Source of the DNA: Drosophila miranda
Taxonomy: Eukaryota > Arthropoda > Insecta > Diptera > Drosophilidae
NCBI RefSeq assembly: GCF_003369915.1
Contig: NC_046673.1
Location: 6,246,001 to 6,310,000 of the forward strand
Reading direction: 5' to 3'
Length of the DNA stretch: 64,000 nt
Both the position numbers and the translations under genes were made by a program. The notes under the pieces were generated by a model, which did no database searches, was not told the origin of the DNA, and saw only the letters and a program-made list of their open reading frames with translations. This document shows positions 44,550-58,700 of the stretch, in pieces. Within the stretch, counting starts at the first letter, position 1. Every line of letters starts with the position of its first letter.

Positions 44550-47500
44550 TAAAAATCAAATACCAAACGGGTTTTTGTATGTACCGAAAATCCAATTATG
44601 TTGTTACATATGTGGAAAAACTTCAACTGGATTAACAGCCAGATGAAAATCATAATACGATTTTGTGAAAAGCAGTAACATTTTTCCAAAAAAGAGTATT
44701 TTGCTATTTTAATATCCAGGCTATATCTCAGGTGTCTGCAAAGGTAATAGAATTTTGTTCATCTCTATCAACTACTATGGTCTCCAAAGCACTTATCAAA
44801 ATTTAATCAAAATCGTACGAGCCGTTTTGGAGCGGGCCAGTGAATTTTAATGAATTTTTTGATAAAATTTATTTATTGATTGATTCGATTTAAAAACAAA
44901 ATTTTTCTCGGTGTTGACTAGACGTTAAATGCATAAAAACAGTTTTAAAATACGTAACGTTAACATAGACAACGATAGACAACAACCGGAAGTGACACCC
45001 ATTTTTCCAACAGAGAAACAAATTATATACTGCAAACGAAATGAAATACTCACCTTTTTAGAGAAAATTCACAACCATATATTCTTCGAAAGCAATAAAA
45101 ATCGCTTTTTGTTTATTTTTGTATTGCAAATTTTCTATATTATACTCACAGCTACTACACAAATTCATATATTTGTTTCGTTATCAGCACGAAAGCTGCG
45201 TACTGTCATCAAACACGACTTACCATACTCAGATCAGTAGCGTCTGCTTGCTGTTCAAGTTTACGGGGCGGTGCCCAAAACCAGAACGTGCTCACAACCG
45301 GTACACTTCCCATACGCACGATATGTAAAAATATTGTTAGATCTGAAATGAAAAACTATTGGCGGGTTTTTGTTGAGCTGGCAAAAGTTCGACAAAAAGT
45401 AAACTACAAAAGTTTAATCTAATTAAATTATGAACTTTCATTTAGAGGTTTTTACATCTATTAAAAATATGTTTGTGACATTCGATTACATGGGATGGTT
45501 TAGGTTTAAGTAGTGTACTACTCTGTGCTACTACCATGCTCTCAATAGTTATGATTGTCCTCAATATAAATATAACGGAAGACAAAAACAGAAAAGAAAC
45601 TTTGTTCAGCAAGTTAGTGGAAAAATGGATCAGATCCCTCAGGGCATTGAAAATATCGAACAATTTAATAAGGAACAGCTATAAGAAGGGCAGAAGAAAG
45701 CTATATTTATAGTTTGAGGAGTTTGCAGATTGTAAATTAAAAAGAAAATGAAATAAAGTTTTGTCACTTGCAAATAAAGCAATGAAGGAAGAGCTCATAC
45801 TCAGCTAGTTCAGATTCCGAGTATATTATTTTGTTAAATAACTAAGTTTATAATTACAAATGTATGTATTTGTAACCTTATTTAACCTAAATACAACTTT
45901 TGCTCGTTCATAATGAAATTTTATACAGCCATCCGGCTTTTACCAATCGTCGAAGGTTCCAAATTTCATTGCAATATCTATTAAATAACGTTTGTTATTA
46001 ATTCAGAGCGAATTCCTTGCCTCGCAATTTATTTCAGACTGCCTTGCTCATGCGCGGACTGGTTGACTCTTTTAATAACCAATTTGCCACATTCAGGGGA
46101 AACTTGACGGATAATAGCGTTCGCCGGATCCGGGACCTGTGCTAACTTTTACCTGGTAATCGCACAATGTTGCGTAGTAGTTGCGGCAACGACAGAAGGA
46201 CCCAGAATCAAGGGGGAGAGGGAGGGCCATTGGCCCACTTACTGTAAGAGGCTCACGCACACAAAGCGGAGGGAGATGTCGAGAGGATAACATAGAGAGG
46301 GAAAGAGGAAGAGATTTGGCTTGTATTATGAAAAGCTCATCTAATTTCAATCAATTGTGTCAGTAAGGGGCGAACTTTTGGGTAAAAGGTAATGCAGCTT
46401 TCAGGAAAAGTTTTATTTGGAGCTAGTGGGGAAACCGCGCACTGTTGGCACGGATAACATTAAACTGTATCAAAACGAAAGTTAATAACTCCAGCAAGCA
46501 GCGAGGGATGAATAGGTTGAGCCAGAAAGAGCCACTATGCTCAACATGCAGCATCAGTGACCAAAAGCCAAGCAATTTCGATTCACCCGACATGGACTGC
46601 AAAGAAACTCGGGGCAATTTCTTTGCCATTATTACGCCCTGTACCCACTACCATCCCCAAAAACCGCTTTAAGCTGCCCTTGTGCTGCACTTTTTCCAAC
46701 CAACGAACCACTTAATCATATCAGCATGTTAATTCCATGGGCGACTCCGCCAAGGGTAATAAAATTAAATCCTCGCAGCGCTTCAAAGCTCAAAGAACAC
46801 CGTTCCATCCCTTTCTCAGTAAAAAGTTCCAACAGTCGAAATCAATGGTAAGTCACCTTGAAGGCACCGGCATCCCCCCACTCGCTCCGACGGAATAAGG
46901 AAATACGTGAAATGCTCGTAACGTAAAAAAGCAGAATCTGGGAAAAGTCAAAGAGTGTATCAACAAGGAACATGAATGAACATTCCTGCCAGCGAACAGC
47001 GAATACTGCACACCCTGCGAGCTGGGAAGAACAGTTTGTATCTGGGATGCCGCGCTGAGGCCATTGTTTGTCAGCATTGGATTAAAAAGTAAAACAGTTT
47101 GTTGGTAATCATAAACAACCCAATCAATCAAAATGAAACGAGCAAAACATTGTATTGATCTTTTCAACCTATACATTTTTGTGATTTCCGGCTGTAGATG
47201 CGCGAATTTTAAACTTTTAAAACAATTCTGGGGGTTCATTGCTGATCTACCCATCCAGATTTACAACCCAGTTTGTCGCCCTGCGATTGAATATACCCCA
47301 TCGCTGTGAAGAGTAACAAGCAAGCCAGAACAGCTTATGCGCATATTAAAAATATTTTATTTATTCTCCACTTTTTTTCGGTTTACGGGAAACCGTCCAG
47401 GTAATCGATTTATGTGAAGCTATTTACAATTCTGATTTGTCCTGGCAAAGTGTTTGTTGGGTGGGTAATGCGATACGAGGCACACAAAACGAGAGCAGAA

Positions 47501-47600
47501 GCAAATTTTGGCTCTGGCTAAGCATTTGCAACCATCGTTTTGGGTGTACAAAACCGACTCACGCCACCTACATATGCTAGTTTTTTGAATAATTTAATTT
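44550..47600. other. Intergenic, no supported gene
   Basis: About 3 kb. Frames at 44929, 46093-46672 and 46853-47254 are unsupported by start codon, splice site or motif. No RNA gene seen. Confidence 0.4.
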
Positions 47601-47605
47601 TGTAA

Positions 47606-47945
47606 GACCAGACTCCTGGAATCTCATACTGTTACAGATGTATTTCAAAATTTCGTCCAGCTCTTTCCACCTCCACAAAGAACGAAAATCTGTGGCATCC
47701 ACAACTTCATAGACTCGCCAAAACCGAAAAAGCAGAATCGCAGAGAATGCCTATATCTACGATATTGCAGAATCTAAATGAGATCGGATTACTATTATAG
47801 CCAGAAGGAAGAAATGAATTGCCAGCCAAGTGCTTTCTCATTTTCTGTCTCTCTCTTGCACACTCTTCGTCGTGCAATGTGAGCACCCTCTGACGAGATA
47901 AAACGGCTGATGTTGGTGTGAGAATATAAAATAAAGAGACAGATA
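47606..47945 (+). mobile_element. DINE-1-like Helitron relic, 3' fragment
   Basis: Contains 'gactcctggaatctca', 'aacgaaaatctgtggcatcc', 'cgcagaat', 'gcagaatctaa', 'ctgtctctctcttgcac' and 'tcgtgcaatgtgagcac'. Both termini are lost. Confidence 0.7.
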
Positions 47946-48119
47946 TAAATAAATAATATATAAAAACATCCCGATTCTATACAAGATGGTAGTAAGAAAG
48001 CTCAACGCGTAGAAGCCTTTCACCGCAGCTGACCCTTCTATGATGAAACACATCGTCCAAAGCCTATTCCCCACTGTCGACTCAGATGTTAGCCCGAGTC
48101 GAACACCGTATCGCCACAT

Positions 48120-48735
48120 CGGATGGAGGGACATAACAAGCCTCCCGAAAAACCCTCATCTTACAGACCTTTCTGTCTGATAGACAATGTTGGCAAAGCA
48201 CTTGAGCGATGCATTTGCAGGAAGCAGTAATAGACGCAGGTTTGACCTGACTTGGATGCAGTTCGGCTTCAGGAAAGAAAGATCAACGACGGACCGGATC
48301 CGTATTATAAGGGATATTGCTGCGAAAGCCATTGAGGGAACCAGGTGGCTTTGAGGTCGAAAGCAGTACTGCCTCATGGTAACGCCTTGGGACGTCATCC
48401 TCAGGGCCCTAACTCGGTAAGGAATCCTAGATCATCTGGTAGCTATCATCGAGTACTACTTCAGAAACTGTATTCTGCTATACACTACCAACAGCGGCGC
48501 CGAGGAGTACCAGGTGACATGCTGCGCTCCCCAGGGCTCTGTTCTTGGGCCAACCCTATGGGACGTGATGGATGACGCTATCCTCAAGCTTCAGCTACCA
48601 AGCTACCAAGCAAGACAGCCGATCTTGGTGGAGTACTTTCACGGATGATGCTGAGCACGAGGGGACCCAAACGAAGCCGCAGACTTCCTCTCCATCTGCG
48701 CAGAGGTGGCGAGGACTAAGTCCCGCAGGAATACA
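48120..48735 (+). pseudogene. R1-clade non-LTR reverse transcriptase fragment
   Basis: Reverse-transcriptase blocks are visible in order across shifting frames: 'SSYRPFCLIDNVGKALERCI', 'FGFRKERSTTDRIRIIRDIA', 'AIIEYYFRNCILLYTT' and 'EYQVTCCAPQGSVLGPTLWD', the last being the conserved PQGSVLGP block. A fragment near 48640 reads as the start of the catalytic D-D region but is garbled. Several frameshifts are needed, and both ends are cut by DINE-1-like sequence on each side. The typical R1/RT1 wording suggests the same clade as the relics at 3.6-8.9 kb. Confidence 0.75.
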
Positions 48736-48743
48736 GGAAATTT

Positions 48744-49075
48744 TATACTCGATACTCAGAAGAGTATAGGGGCTTATTCGATTTGAAAGTGGATGTGTGT
48801 AACGCCCAGATGGAAGCGTTTCGACTAAATATATTCTTGATGAGCATCAATACCCGAGCATCAATAGAGCCATGTCCGTCCGTTCGTCTTGTTTGACGCC
48901 TAGTTCTCAGAGACTATAAGAGCTCGAGACTCCTGTGATATCACACTGAATCAAGTTGGTTTCAAAATTTGGCCCACACAAAGGACGAAAATCTGTGGCA
49001 TCTATATAGGGTAAAGTATAGGGATATATAAGTTTGGTGTGGATTTTTGTATCACCAAGAAGGAAGCACTTTTTT
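48744..49075 (+). mobile_element. DINE-1-like Helitron relic, 5' part
   Basis: Starts 'tatactcgatactcagaagagtata', continues through 'gtggatgtgtgtaacgcccag', 'cctagttctcagagactataagagc' and 'acgaaaatctgtggcat'. A second start-like stretch (agtatagggatatataagtttggtgtgg) at 49012-49045 suggests another fragment joined on. Confidence 0.7.
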
Positions 49076-49079
49076 TTAA

Positions 49080-49715
49080 GCATATTCATTCCTAGTACTT
49101 ATATTCGAATGAATTGAACACGCAAAGCCGGTCGCGGAGAGGGGCTTTTTATAAATTGAATTGTGAAGTATAAATTGTATAAAAGTGTAAGTATAAATTT
49201 TAGAATCATAAAAAAAAACATTTCTTCAGATTTGTAGCATTATAAAAATTAATTTTTACAAAAAAGAAAATACTGTTTTGACCTTTCAATATCAAAATTA
49301 TATTATTTTCCCTGCTTACAAAAATGCATGCATATATGTATACAATTTATAATCAAATCTAAAACAATATCGTGTTGATGTTTTAATATCAAACTGAGAT
49401 GCTCGAAGGTATCAATTGGAAGTGCTCGAAAATATAGCGGGAACATTTTCGAGCATATCATATCGATATGCTGGTATCGGTCCAAAATATCATATCACAC
49501 TCGTATCAATATTTTTTGGTAATAAACAGACATGGAACAGTGTATGTTCACTTTCTTTCAGTATATTCTTGTAAATACATTTAATCCAAAGGTTTAGCTT
49601 AAGCGTAAAGTATAAAGCTAGTTCGTTAGCACGTGCCCAACCAGTTTTGGCTTAGAAACTGATTTGTTCTGGCATCGGAAACGGAAAATGAGACGAGCTC
49701 TGCAGGGAGTCGATG
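49080..49715. other. 3' flank of sev
   Basis: AT-rich. On the minus strand an ATTAAA lies near 49583-49578, about 140 bp after the sev stop, and could serve as the polyadenylation signal. Nothing else seen. Confidence 0.35.
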
Positions 49716-49720
49716 GCCTC

Positions 49721-52700
49721 CTACAGCCGGGATATCCCTTCATTGGCATACAGCTGCTGAGATGGACTGTGACTGGGCACATTTCGAAGGGACATACTCT
49801 CTGTCTCCTTCGTCTCGCTCTCCTGCCCCGCAGACTTCTTCGTGTGCTCATCGAAGTGCACCTTGAGCTCTGGTCTGATGCAGGAATCAGCTTCCGAGCT
49901 AGATCCCGTAGTTCTTGAGTCGACTGGCGGCATTTGGATGCGGCGGAGATCCGTGTTAATGGCATGCAGAGCATTAAAGCAACGCCTGAAGCTGGGTCGT
50001 TCCGATGGATCGGTGCGCCAGCACAACAAAAGCAAGGAATGCCTATCAAGAGGAAGATCAGTTTTAGAAGCAGCCTGATAAGGAGTAAAGATACCAATTA
50101 CATTTTGTCGGGACAGATGGTGGGTTGGTGGAGACGTCCACCTTCCTTGACGTGGGCGAGCACCTCGAAGTTGTTCCTAGCCGCATACGGCTGCTGGCCC
50201 AGGGTGAGAATCTCCCAGCAGAGCACGCCGAAGGCCCACACATCTGACTGGGTGGTGAACACCCCATCCACGAGACTCTCCGGGGCCATCCAGCGAACCG
50301 GGAGCAGCCCCTCGCCCTCTTTGCGATAGTAGTCGCTCTTGTAGATATCGCGGGCCAAGCCGAAGTCGCCGATCTTCACCATTCGCCGGTGCCCCGTCTC
50401 TGTTCCCTCAGAAACAAGGCAGTTGCGGCAGGCTAGATCCCGATGAACGAAGTGCATGTCCTCCAGATAGCTGCAGCCGTTGGCCACGTCAATGCACATG
50501 GCCAGCAATTCCGACAGCGACAGTCCCTGGACTACCTCCTTCAAGATTCAATGGGAAAGAAAAATTGGGTGAGCAAAAGCTGTGAGAAGAACTATGGCGT
50601 TACACCACCTGGGAATTTGGCCGAGCAGCCCTCAGGTATGAGAGCAGATCGCCCGCCTCCATATGTTCCATGATTAGAGAGATGGAATCAGTGTCAAAGC
50701 AGATGCCGACGAGGCACACAATATTCTCGTGCTTAAAGTTGCTCATCAACTGCGCCTCCTGCAGCAGCTCCGCAAACTCGCTGGCACCCTTACGCAGGCT
50801 CTGTGTATTAGCAAGGGCTTAGAATGGCTTCTATATCTTAAGACTGTTGCCTAGTTTAATCACCTTGATAGCCACGCGCTGCGTATCCTTCTTGTCCTCG
50901 GAATGCAAGTCTCCCTCGTAGACCTCGCCGAAGGCACCGCTCCCGAGGAAGCGCCGCAGGGTCAGCTGACTCCGACTAATGTGCGGCAGCAGGGCGATGT
51001 CCGCGTCGCTCAGCGTCGTGGAAAAGGCGCGGTTTCGGGCGGCCAGTAGCTGCTGCTGCGTATGCAATGTGGACAGGTTGCTCCAGATGCTTGGACGGCT
51101 CTGCTGTAACAGCTTCTTGGCCCGCACTCGCCGCTTTTGCACTACTTGGATATAATGGTTTATAAATAAACAGCTAGTAAGACAATAAGACCTGTCAAAA
51201 TAGCCTGACTGGGCTGCATCGTTCAGGAAGGCACGCATATCCTCCGGGATATGTCCTTCCTATATATGTACATATGTATGTACTTTAATAGCTTCAAGCT
51301 TTAAGAAAGAGTCGCCCCATAAACTAAGTATGCTCATTACTACACTATATCCTTTTTCAGATCGATCTATGTGGAGTGTGTTCGTCCGTATTTCTTGTGT
51401 GTATAAACAGTTTAATTGCTGAGAATATGAGATCTGTAAAAACTACCTCGGGAACTACCGCATGTGTTGCCATGAAGGCGACATTTTGATCTACCATTCA
51501 AAGAATCTGCTAGGATAGAAAAAGCAAGAGTCATACCCGCATAATGACTACACCTAATAATAACCTAACCTAAGAATAATAGCATGACTGGGAAAATGTT
51601 ACCTTTGCGGACCAGGAACAAGGCCAGCACACAACTGGACACAATGGCCGCTGGGGCAATGATGGCCAGCACCAGTGAGCCGCGCTTCTCGGGAGTGACG
51701 AAAGGCTCCGACACCCGGTCGCTGTCCTCGCTGTAGGGCCCCCAGCCATGCTCCTGGCTGCGCGCGCGAACCCTGAACAGGAGTAGCCGGTTCGAGTGCA
51801 GACCTCGCACGATGCAGCTCAGTTCGGTAGTGTTGCAGTAGTCCAGCCACTGGTCCTCCACGGCCGCCGGCTCCTCGGCCCATGGCAGAAGGGCTAGCCG
51901 GCCCCCTCTCGCATTCTCCCGGCGCCTCCTTCGCCTGACCCTGGCCTGCAGCGCCTCGAGACTGTAGAGGGCAATGGGGTCTCCATTACCGCGCGCGGCA
52001 GTCCACTTCACCCGGAAGATCTCCCCGGCAATGTGCTCAAGCTGTGGCCGGCCTGGCGCACTAGGTGCGTCCCCGAGTGTCTCGAACTCCTGACTCGGAC
52101 CCGGGTAGATGGAGGCTCCTGGGGAGGACGCAAAGCCGAGGAGCAGCTGACACTCATAGCGAGTACACGGCTGCAACGGTTGCACCACCATCCAAGAGTG
52201 GTTTCCGGCTACTTCCCAGCGCAGGTGTTCCGCCTTTGAGCGACACTCGAGGGCCAGGGAACTCAGCGAGTCCGAGGTTCCTGCCCATGAGAGGGTCAAT
52301 GAGTAGGGTCCCAGCTGAAGCAGCTTCAGTTCCGGTAATCTCACGTAGGTCCGAACGTTCAATACCGTACTGCTGTTGAACTTTGCGGGCGTGGCATGGG
52401 CCTGCACCCAGAGCCGGTAGCCGGACCCGGGCCGCAGCCCTCTCAACTGGTGCATCCCCGAAGACTCCACTCTGTGTTCCATTTCCACTTGCTCCGTACG
52501 GTTTCTATTGGAATCCTCCAGCCAGTGAATCGTGTAGTGAACACTTTCGCTGCGGAGATGGAGAGGTGGTGCCCATCTGACCTCCACCTCGCTGGGACCC
52601 AGCACGCGAGCGCTGAAGTTCCTTGGGGCCGAGGGAGAGGCCGAGGCGGTGCGCACTTCCATGGAGGGCAGCAGGAGGGCGTCGAGGCCTAGACGGGTTT

Positions 52701-55700
52701 GGTAGTAGCTATTCAATGAAGCTCTGAGCTGGTATCTGGTGTAGGGCTGTAGGCCTGTGATGTTGATGGTGTCCCCCGATCCGGTCTGCCACTGATGGAG
52801 TGCATCTTCGCGTGGGCCTCCTTCCAGCGAAGTGAAGTTCAGCTGGTACCTCAGACCAGGCACGGGCAGCGCGCAGTCTGGAGAGGCATGCAACTGGGTC
52901 AGGGTTAGGATACACTGCACTTCGTCGCACTGGATGGCAGTAGAGTCTAGGGCAGCGGAGGCGGGCAGCAGCAGGCAGCGCTTGCTGGGATACGCCTGGT
53001 AGTTGTGGGCCTTGAGCAACCGCACCTCCTCCGGCTCCAGCTCAACGAGGTACTCAAGCTGGTAACGCCTCCGGCCGTAGGCGCGGATGCTGCCGTTTCG
53101 CAGGGCATAGAGGTAGCCCGAATCCTGGGCCAGTTGTCCGCCGTCCTTCGTCAGCAATTGGAGCTGGCTTCGCAGGCCTGTGACGGTGCAGAGCTGGCGG
53201 GCCACGTCGTAGACGCAAAGCTTGCCCTGATGGTCCACCAAGTTTAGCGTCTCTGTCCCGGGCTCCAGACTGCCCTCGTACAGCCGAAAGAGGGCGGTGG
53301 AAGATTCGAGCGGAATAGGCGATCCGTCGGTAAGACTGCGGCCCCGCAGCGTGGCATTCCGGGTACCAACCTCGTGCTCAAGCCAGACAAGTGCCCGGCT
53401 GTGTGGCAGGGCCACTAAGTCCCTCAGCAGGTGGCCCCGCGGAGTGCTCCATAGTCGCTCGCCCTGCAGGATGCGCCCCTCAAAGCGGCACAAGTCCAGA
53501 CGGTATATTGCAGCTACCTGCGCTGACGGCACCTCCTGGCCGGCCTCAAGCTCGGCCCAGTAGACGATGCGCTGCACCCAGTCGACGGTGAGGGCAAGAA
53601 CCTCAGCACGCATCCTGGCGAGCTTTGCGGGTGTGGATCCCGGCACGTGCGTGAGCAGCTCCACGTGCTCGTTGACCCAGAGGAGCCTCTGCTCCCCCTC
53701 CATGATGGCCAGGTGCTCCACGGGACTGGCGGTATGTACCAGACGGCGCCGGAGCTGACTGTCTAGATCCAACTCACCGATGAACTCTGTGTTAGCAAAG
53801 ATAAAGCGGGGCACGGCCTGCACCTCAGGCGCCACGTGAAGGGCGTGGTTTGCGGCGCCAGCAGCTGCCCCTGTCGATGCCACATGCGCCTCCACCTGGA
53901 AGCGGTATGTTTGGTCCGGCTGCAGGTTCTCCACTCGAGCTTCAAGGCTGCTCTGGTTTAGCAGCAATTCCGCGTGGATCTCCGATCCCAACCAGCAGCT
54001 AATGCGGTACTCCAGAGCCTGCACCGGAGCTGGAGCCTGCTCGGGCGCATCCCAGCGGAGTAGGGCACCGATGCTAACCGGCAGCAGAGGCGTAGCAATG
54101 CGCTCCACGAAAACGCGCAGGCGCCGGGGCTGAGTGGGAGCTGCGGCGGGCGTGCAGAGCTGGACGCGGGTGGTGGGGCCCATCCGCCAGGCTGTGCGAG
54201 GCGTGATGCTGATTTTCAGCTGGAGTTGCGCCTGCGGAAGGTGTGTAAGACGGGCGAACGGAGTGGCCAGATCCAGAGTCTGCAAGCGCTGGCCATACTC
54301 GATGAGCAGTCGGTAGGAGATGCTGTGGTTGCCTCCACTTATCGCTGGCTGCCATCGCACGTGAAAATCATCCCAGTGGCCATCATCCAGGCGGACGCTG
54401 TCAGTGGGCACGGCCAAAGGTATGACTCCAGCATCGGGGGGTGGCGGGGGTGTTGGATCAATCAGCTGGAGCGAGGAGACGGTGGAGTCTAGCCCCTGGG
54501 GCCACAGCTCCATGGTGTCGTTAACGGCTGCTATTCTGGCGAGGACTGCTCGGCGACCGCCCCGCTCCAGCCAGAGCAGAGCTCCGAGGGGTCGGACCAG
54601 TTGGAGGCTGTGGGGCAGGGCATCCCTGTCAGGCCAACTTTGCAACAGCTCAAGGGAATCCTGGGTGGTTTCCAAACCAAGAGGAGCTTGGTAGAGGCGC
54701 AACGCGGTGGGGCCTGATACCAGCCAATAGAGCTGGCCTTGCTCCAGATCGATACTGAACGAGACGATGCTACCCTCAAGGCCATTGACGTGGTAAAACT
54801 CCACCTCATTCACGTGCTGGGGGTGGCCCGGGGAAGAGCTGAGAGGCCGACGTGTCAGACGGTTAGCGGTGGCGTAGTAGAGATGGCCCTGCCGGGGATC
54901 GATGGCCAGCTGGCGGGTCCCGAAGATGGGCAGCAGTTCCCGAGCCCCGCTCCAGGGATCCATGCGCACTACACAGTTTCGTGCCAAATCCGACCAGTAG
55001 ATTCGGCCGCCTCTCCAGTCGTACGTCACGGCCCCTACATGAGGCACCTCATCTGGAACCAGGCACCTCAGCTGCGGCTGCTTCAGATTGATGCAATGCA
55101 TGACCCCGGACCCGGCGACGTAGTAGCCCGCACTGGCGTTTATCATAGCCAGGGGTCCAGGCCGCGCTTGCAGCTGAGCGTCCTTCCGCTCCAGTTTTCC
55201 ACCCAGTTCATTGGTCTCGTAAAGGGCCCCCTGAAGGGTGGCCCAGCTGAGGCGATGCGGCCCAAGGGGCCAGGTGCGAGCCACGTGGGGTGGGGTCCAG
55301 GCACCGGGTTCACCGGCCGAACTCATGGCCCGCACCCGGAAGTGGTAAAGATTGTCCGGCTGCAGGCGCTCGAGTCCGAAGTGGGGGCTACGGATGTTGC
55401 GGATGCTGAACGCGCTCTGGCTTGCCACGTCCAGGACCTCTAGCTCGTAGCTCAAGTCCAAAGCGGCGGCGGGTGACTGGTAATGATTCCTGGCCGGCTG
55501 CTCCCATGATATGTGTGCTGCCTGTGCCCCCAACACGGCGCTGAGCTGGCGAGGCACCCCTGAGGGATGAGCCGAAGGATAGCGCTCTGCGGTGAGAAGG
55601 ATTAGGCCCCAGCAGTCAGGGAAGTGACGCAGCGGCCAGGTGCCCAGCCCTCTGTGGTTAAGCTGATCCACCAGCAACAATTGTATCTGGCTGGCACCAG

Positions 55701-58700
55701 CTAGGAGCAGGGAGCGGCCCTGGAGAGCGAAAGTCCGCCATGAGTTGTCGGGCAGGACGATCAGAGGCCTTTTGTGATTTCCATCGTAGCTGATTTCCAG
55801 AATCTTCCCCTCGTGCGCCACCAGTAGGTAGAGCAGCCAGTGCAGCGGGTCCAGGGTGAACCATCCAGGCTGTCTGATCCTGGCAATGCGAATTCGTTCC
55901 TTAGTGGTCAAATCGAGGCGCCAAACGCTCTCGGCATCGGTCCAAAAAAGCCAACCGTTCAAGGGGTCAACCTCCAATTGCTGGACAGGGTCTAGAGCCT
56001 CGGACAACACAGCAATGTCTATGCTCTCCAGATCCATCTTGAGCAGGGAAAATTTGAGATTCGGCGTCTCCACAGCTAGGTAGAGACGTCTTCGGAGCCA
56101 ATCCAGGCTAAGCTTTCGGGGAATCCATTTACCGGTAATGTTGCTTCGTCCATCTAGCTCCACTCTGCTAATGCCAGAAGTGGGTTGGCCCTGCTCCAGT
56201 CTCAGGCTGTTGAAAGGGAGGATCAAGAAGGGCTACTCGTATCTATTGTTCTTTGCAGATTTTTTGATGACTGCCCACCTGCGCATCTCTCCCAGAACGT
56301 CCACAAACCACAGCCGTTGCTCCCTCTGCTCCCAGGTCATATCACTAATTGGTTGATCAGACTGAAGGACGAGTCGTGTCTCCCCGCCCGGCGCCAAGGC
56401 CTGCCATACGATGCTCCGATGCCCGGCAACAAGCGCACTCGGGTCCTGATCCTTATCCTGATCCTTGTGCAATTGCGGAGCCTGAGCGGTATGGGTCTCG
56501 ACGCTGGCAGAGGCCGCTGGGCCCTCGCCCTGCTTGTTGATCATCGTCAACTCCAGCCTGTACTTGGTACGGGCCTGCAGCTGAGAAAAGATAAAGTTTC
56601 CCCGCTGCACCGTCACCAGCTGGAAAAAGAGTCGCAAACTGTACTTTTCCTCCTGGAGGGGCAATTATGGGATTGATTACCTGCTCGATGGTTCGGTTAT
56701 CCCCAGGACTGCTTAGGCGAAGGCGGTAGCCCTCGACGGGGCCGTTGGTGAATCTGCCCGGATGCCAGTGCACGGCCACATGGCTGTCGTCGAGTGCCAG
56801 CACCTCCTCGATAACCGGTGCCGAAATGGGCGCGCCCTCAGGAGGCGTCTGGTAGGCGGGTGTAGCCGGCGAGTAAAGCACATCGTCGCTGCCTTCGCCA
56901 AAGGGAAGCTCGAAGCGGAACTGCATGATGAATGGATGTAATTATTTTCCAAGAAAAATATATTTTAATAGACGAAATGCAAGTTTTGGCCTCTGTCTGA
57001 ATGCATTGCCTGAACATACAGAAAATAAAGATAGCCATATAGATAGATCATAGGTAAGATATAGGTACATAGATATATCTAGAGGAAGCTACAAAATTCA
57101 TTATTTTTGGACTATGTATGCGAGGTATGGATCTGAAATATATTTAATGGCTTTTTTTTGTATTGCACGTCTGCACTTCTGGATCGCTAATAGCCATTAG
57201 ACTAGGCTAACTTTGCTGCGAAGAGAGTTCGTAGTTTTCGTAGCCGTCTCCAGACACGCCCTCCGGCTATTAGTAAAAGAACTAAGGCACTTTTGGTGAC
57301 AAAATGATGGTTTTCAACACGCACAGCCGGCCAGCCAGGAAAATTGGATCAGAAAAGTGTAACAATCGATCACTTCTGCTGCAGCGCTGCTCCCAGCTCC
57401 AGTGGAAAGCAAAGCTGGCGCATATATATCTCTCGCTCTCACTGCATGATTTTCCCATAAAGCTGTCTCTTGCTCCATCGACTCCGCTTTTGATGCTGAT
57501 CAATAATACATATACCTAATAGGGTTGGAAACGCTTCCTACCTAATCAGATCGGAAAAGGATTTACACTGGCTGCGCAAAGCATTCCACGCGCTTACTCA
57601 TTGCCCCTCTCTCTCTCACACACTCTTTCTCGTGCAGTGTGCGCCCTCTGGCGAGAGAGCGAGATAGCAACACACATACTGACTGAGTATCGAGTATAAA
57701 TGTAGAGCCACGGTATTTTAATGTTTCATCTCAAAATTCGATGTTTTGATAACCAAATCGGATTGCGACAGCTGTTAGCACGAAAACGTAAAGTGTTGTT
57801 GCTCTGACCAATTAGTTCAGAGGAAAATTTAAATTTAAGGGCAAAAGCTAAATTTTCCTGGTAATAGTGTCAATTAAATGTTAATACATCAATAAGTCAT
57901 CTATTTCTTTCCTTTTGCTATCAATATTCGGTTTGTTGTCAGACATTGTCGTTTTGCCTAAACGAGAGGAACAAGGATTTGCGTATTCAAAAGTACATTT
58001 CGTATCCGTATTTCATCATTTCAGAGACAAAACAGTCTTCTTACTTACTCTGTACTGTGTGTAAGGCATCAGGGGCTCAAGGATCTCGCAGACGTAGTAC
58101 TCGTCGCAATCGTAGTCTGCCAAATTAAACCATTTCTCCTCTTTTTTCTCCTTTTTATTCTCCTCATTATGGAGATCCGCGTACTGGTACTGGATGTTGA
58201 AGGGTCGACTGGACAGGTAATGCTCCGGGAAGTGCATGGCCCACTTGATGGTCAAGGGCGTGTCCTGTCGATCCTGACTGGGGGCCTGCACGAACTGCGG
58301 TTGCGTCCTCTGCACGGGCTGCGTCATGGCCAGGCGTTGTAGGCGCCAGTAATTGCGCTGGGCCATCTCGCAGGACCCGATGCAGGGCATGTCATGGGAA
58401 AAGAACTGTAGCGAAGACTGGCAAACCAGAGGGAAACGGTGGTGATCAGCTGGTCAAAAATCTTTAGGGATGTATGAGATGAGCTCTCACTTACACAAGC
58501 TTCTTGGCAGGGCTCCAGCTCCTTGAGGGCTCTGTACCATTGAGCACATCCCTTGGTGCACTGCGGATTTAAATGGATTAGAATTGTTTAAAAATACTTT
58601 ATCTGAAAGCGGAGGAGGAGCCTTGAACTGCGCAGTTAATGTCAGTCAGTCAGCGTAGTCAGGCACATTTTGAATAAAAAGGAGTCCCGTAGAGGCCATT

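Noticed and set aside
46853..47254. 133-codon minus frame
   Set aside because: No recognisable motif or signal peptide. It is open by chance in mixed-composition DNA, and no conserved neighbour supports it.
54739..55443. 234-codon plus frame antisense to the large sev exon
   Set aside because: A shadow of the GC-rich sev coding exon on the opposite strand; the minus frame is unambiguously sev.
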